A stretch of DNA of 64,000 nucleotides from Manihot esculenta. Lineage: Eukaryota > Streptophyta > Magnoliopsida > Malpighiales > Euphorbiaceae. Shown one piece after another: positions 63,194-64,000 of the stretch. A program made the translations under genes and the position numbers. Below the pieces are notes generated by a model. It ran no database searches. It saw only the letters and a list, made by a program, of their open reading frames with translations, and was not told the origin of the DNA. The DNA is taken from positions 2,846,058 to 2,910,057 of the forward strand of contig NC_035168.2 in the NCBI RefSeq assembly GCF_001659605.2, read 5' to 3'. Position 1 is the first letter of the stretch. Every line of letters starts with the position of its first letter.

Positions 63194-64000
63194 TTAAAAG
63201 AGCTGAGGGTACTGCTGGAGCATAGACTCCCGTGTCTCCCAAGTGCACTCTTCCAAGTTGTGGTGGTTCCACAGGACTTTCACCATCGGGATTTCCTTGT
63301 TTCTTAACTTTCTGATCTGCGTGTCTATGATCCGTACTGGCTGTTCAACATAGGTGAGATCCTCTTGGACCTCCACATCAGGCTCACTAAGAACCTTGCT
63401 CGGATCTGACACAAACTTCCTCAACATCGAAACATGGAAGACCGGATGGATTCTTGCCATTGAAGCAGGTAAATCTAGCTTGTACGACACATTCCCAATC
63501 TTTTGCAAGATTTCAAAGGGTCCGATGTATCGTGGGGCTAGTTTACCTTTCTTCCCGAAGCGAACCACTCCCTTCATTGGAGACACCTTGAGCAATACCA
63601 GATCCCCCTCCTGAAACTCTAACTGCCTTCTGCGGTAGTCTGTATAACTCTTCTGCCTGCTTGCAGCAGTCTTGATTCTTTCTCTGATTATGGGTACCAC
63701 CCTGCTGGTAATCTCTACTAGCTCAGGCCCTGCCAAGGCCTTCTCTCCAACTTCCTCCCAGCAAACAGGTGATCTGCACTTCCTTCCGTACAAAGCTTCA
63801 TATGGAGCCATCCCGATGCTAGCATGATGGCTGTTATTGTAGGCAAACTCCACCAAAGGTAGATGCTGCCTCCAAGAACCGCCAAAGTCCAGCACACACA
63901 TTCTGAGCATATCCTCGATAGTCTGGATGGTCCTTTCTGACTGTCCATCAGTCTGGGGGTGGAAGGCAGTACTGAAATCCAACCTAGTACCCATGGCATT
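63194..64000 (-). CDS. Element E pol, integrase core to chromodomain (partial)
   Basis: Minus-strand frame open from the window edge to TAA at 63194. It encodes the second half of the integrase core ([33 protein letters not shown]), the [19 protein letters not shown] domain, and the chromodomain-like [16 protein letters not shown] end. Unlike element B it has Gln rather than a stop before the chromodomain, so this part is intact. The apparent Met near the edge is internal; the true start is outside the window. Confidence 0.88.
   Translation of the reverse strand, partial: NAMGTRLDFSTAFHPQTDGQSERTIQTIEDMLRMCVLDFGGSWRQHLPLVEFAYNNSHHASIGMAPYEALYGRKCRSPVCWEEVGEKALAGPELVEITSRVVPIIRERIKTAASRQKSYTDYRRRQLEFQEGDLVLLKVSPMKGVVRFGKKGKLAPRYIGPFEILQKIGNVSYKLDLPASMARIHPVFHVSMLRKFVSDPSKVLSEPDVEVQEDLTYVEQPVRIIDTQIRKLRNKEIPMVKVLWNHHNLEECTWETRESMLQQYPQLF

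Larger units (their letters stand above)
60663..64000 (-). mobile_element. Element E: Tekay-like Ty3/gypsy, partial (runs off the window)
   Basis: The LTR 60663-63086, then pol 3' end on the minus strand to the window edge. It is the same subfamily and orientation as element B but clearly diverged in the LTR. It is inserted in the 3' LTR of element D. Its LTR has canonical TG...CA ends, unlike B. Confidence 0.88.

Overview
This is nuclear DNA from a flowering plant, probably a eudicot. The evidence is very AT-rich intergenic DNA, GT-AG spliced genes of the plant secoisolariciresinol-dehydrogenase type, and dense nested LTR retrotransposons of plant lineages. A Euphorbiaceae-type genome is my guess; nothing in the sequence proves it. 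No prokaryotic or organellar signature is present.

Host genes are few. Two apparently intact two-exon short-chain dehydrogenase/reductase (SDR) genes lie on the plus strand (15647-16568, 274 aa; 37492-38441, 279 aa). A broken third relative lies on the minus strand (7240-7842), next to a fragment of an NRT1/PTR transporter gene (about 6655-6945). This looks like a small local SDR cluster later pushed apart by transposons. The first 15.6 kb is otherwise AT-rich intergenic DNA with foldback repeats.

From 17.4 to 34.4 kb an Athila/Tat-like Ty3/gypsy element (A, minus strand, 5-bp duplication CCCGG, tRNA-Asp primer site) carries, inside its own LTR, a complete chromodomain (Tekay/Del-like) Ty3/gypsy element (B, minus strand, 23134-33345, duplication ACGTC). 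Next come a LINE copy with an internal deletion (34.7-35.6 kb, 15-bp duplication), the second SDR gene, a strong hairpin, a second LINE fragment and a solo LTR (40313-41597, duplication TAATC).

From 42.9 kb to the window end, a decayed Ty1/copia element (F, minus strand) is split by a near-intact Tekay-like element (C, plus strand, 43893-53337, duplication AGTAC) and by an old deleted relative (D, from 55085). D's second LTR is in turn interrupted by element E (minus strand, from 60663), which runs off the window.

The most unusual signals are in the LTRs. (1) A 13-bp palindrome, TTCGGCCGCCGAA, occurs about 45 times as exact copies (hand count), in two clusters per LTR of elements B-E, on either side of the TATA box. 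(2) A triplicated short stem-loop further along the same LTRs has sequence-divergent stems that still pair, which looks like compensatory change. (3) Element A independently carries many copies of another palindrome, TGATTTGGGCAAATCA, in both its LTRs and its coding region, where it is translated as S-D-L-P-K-S.
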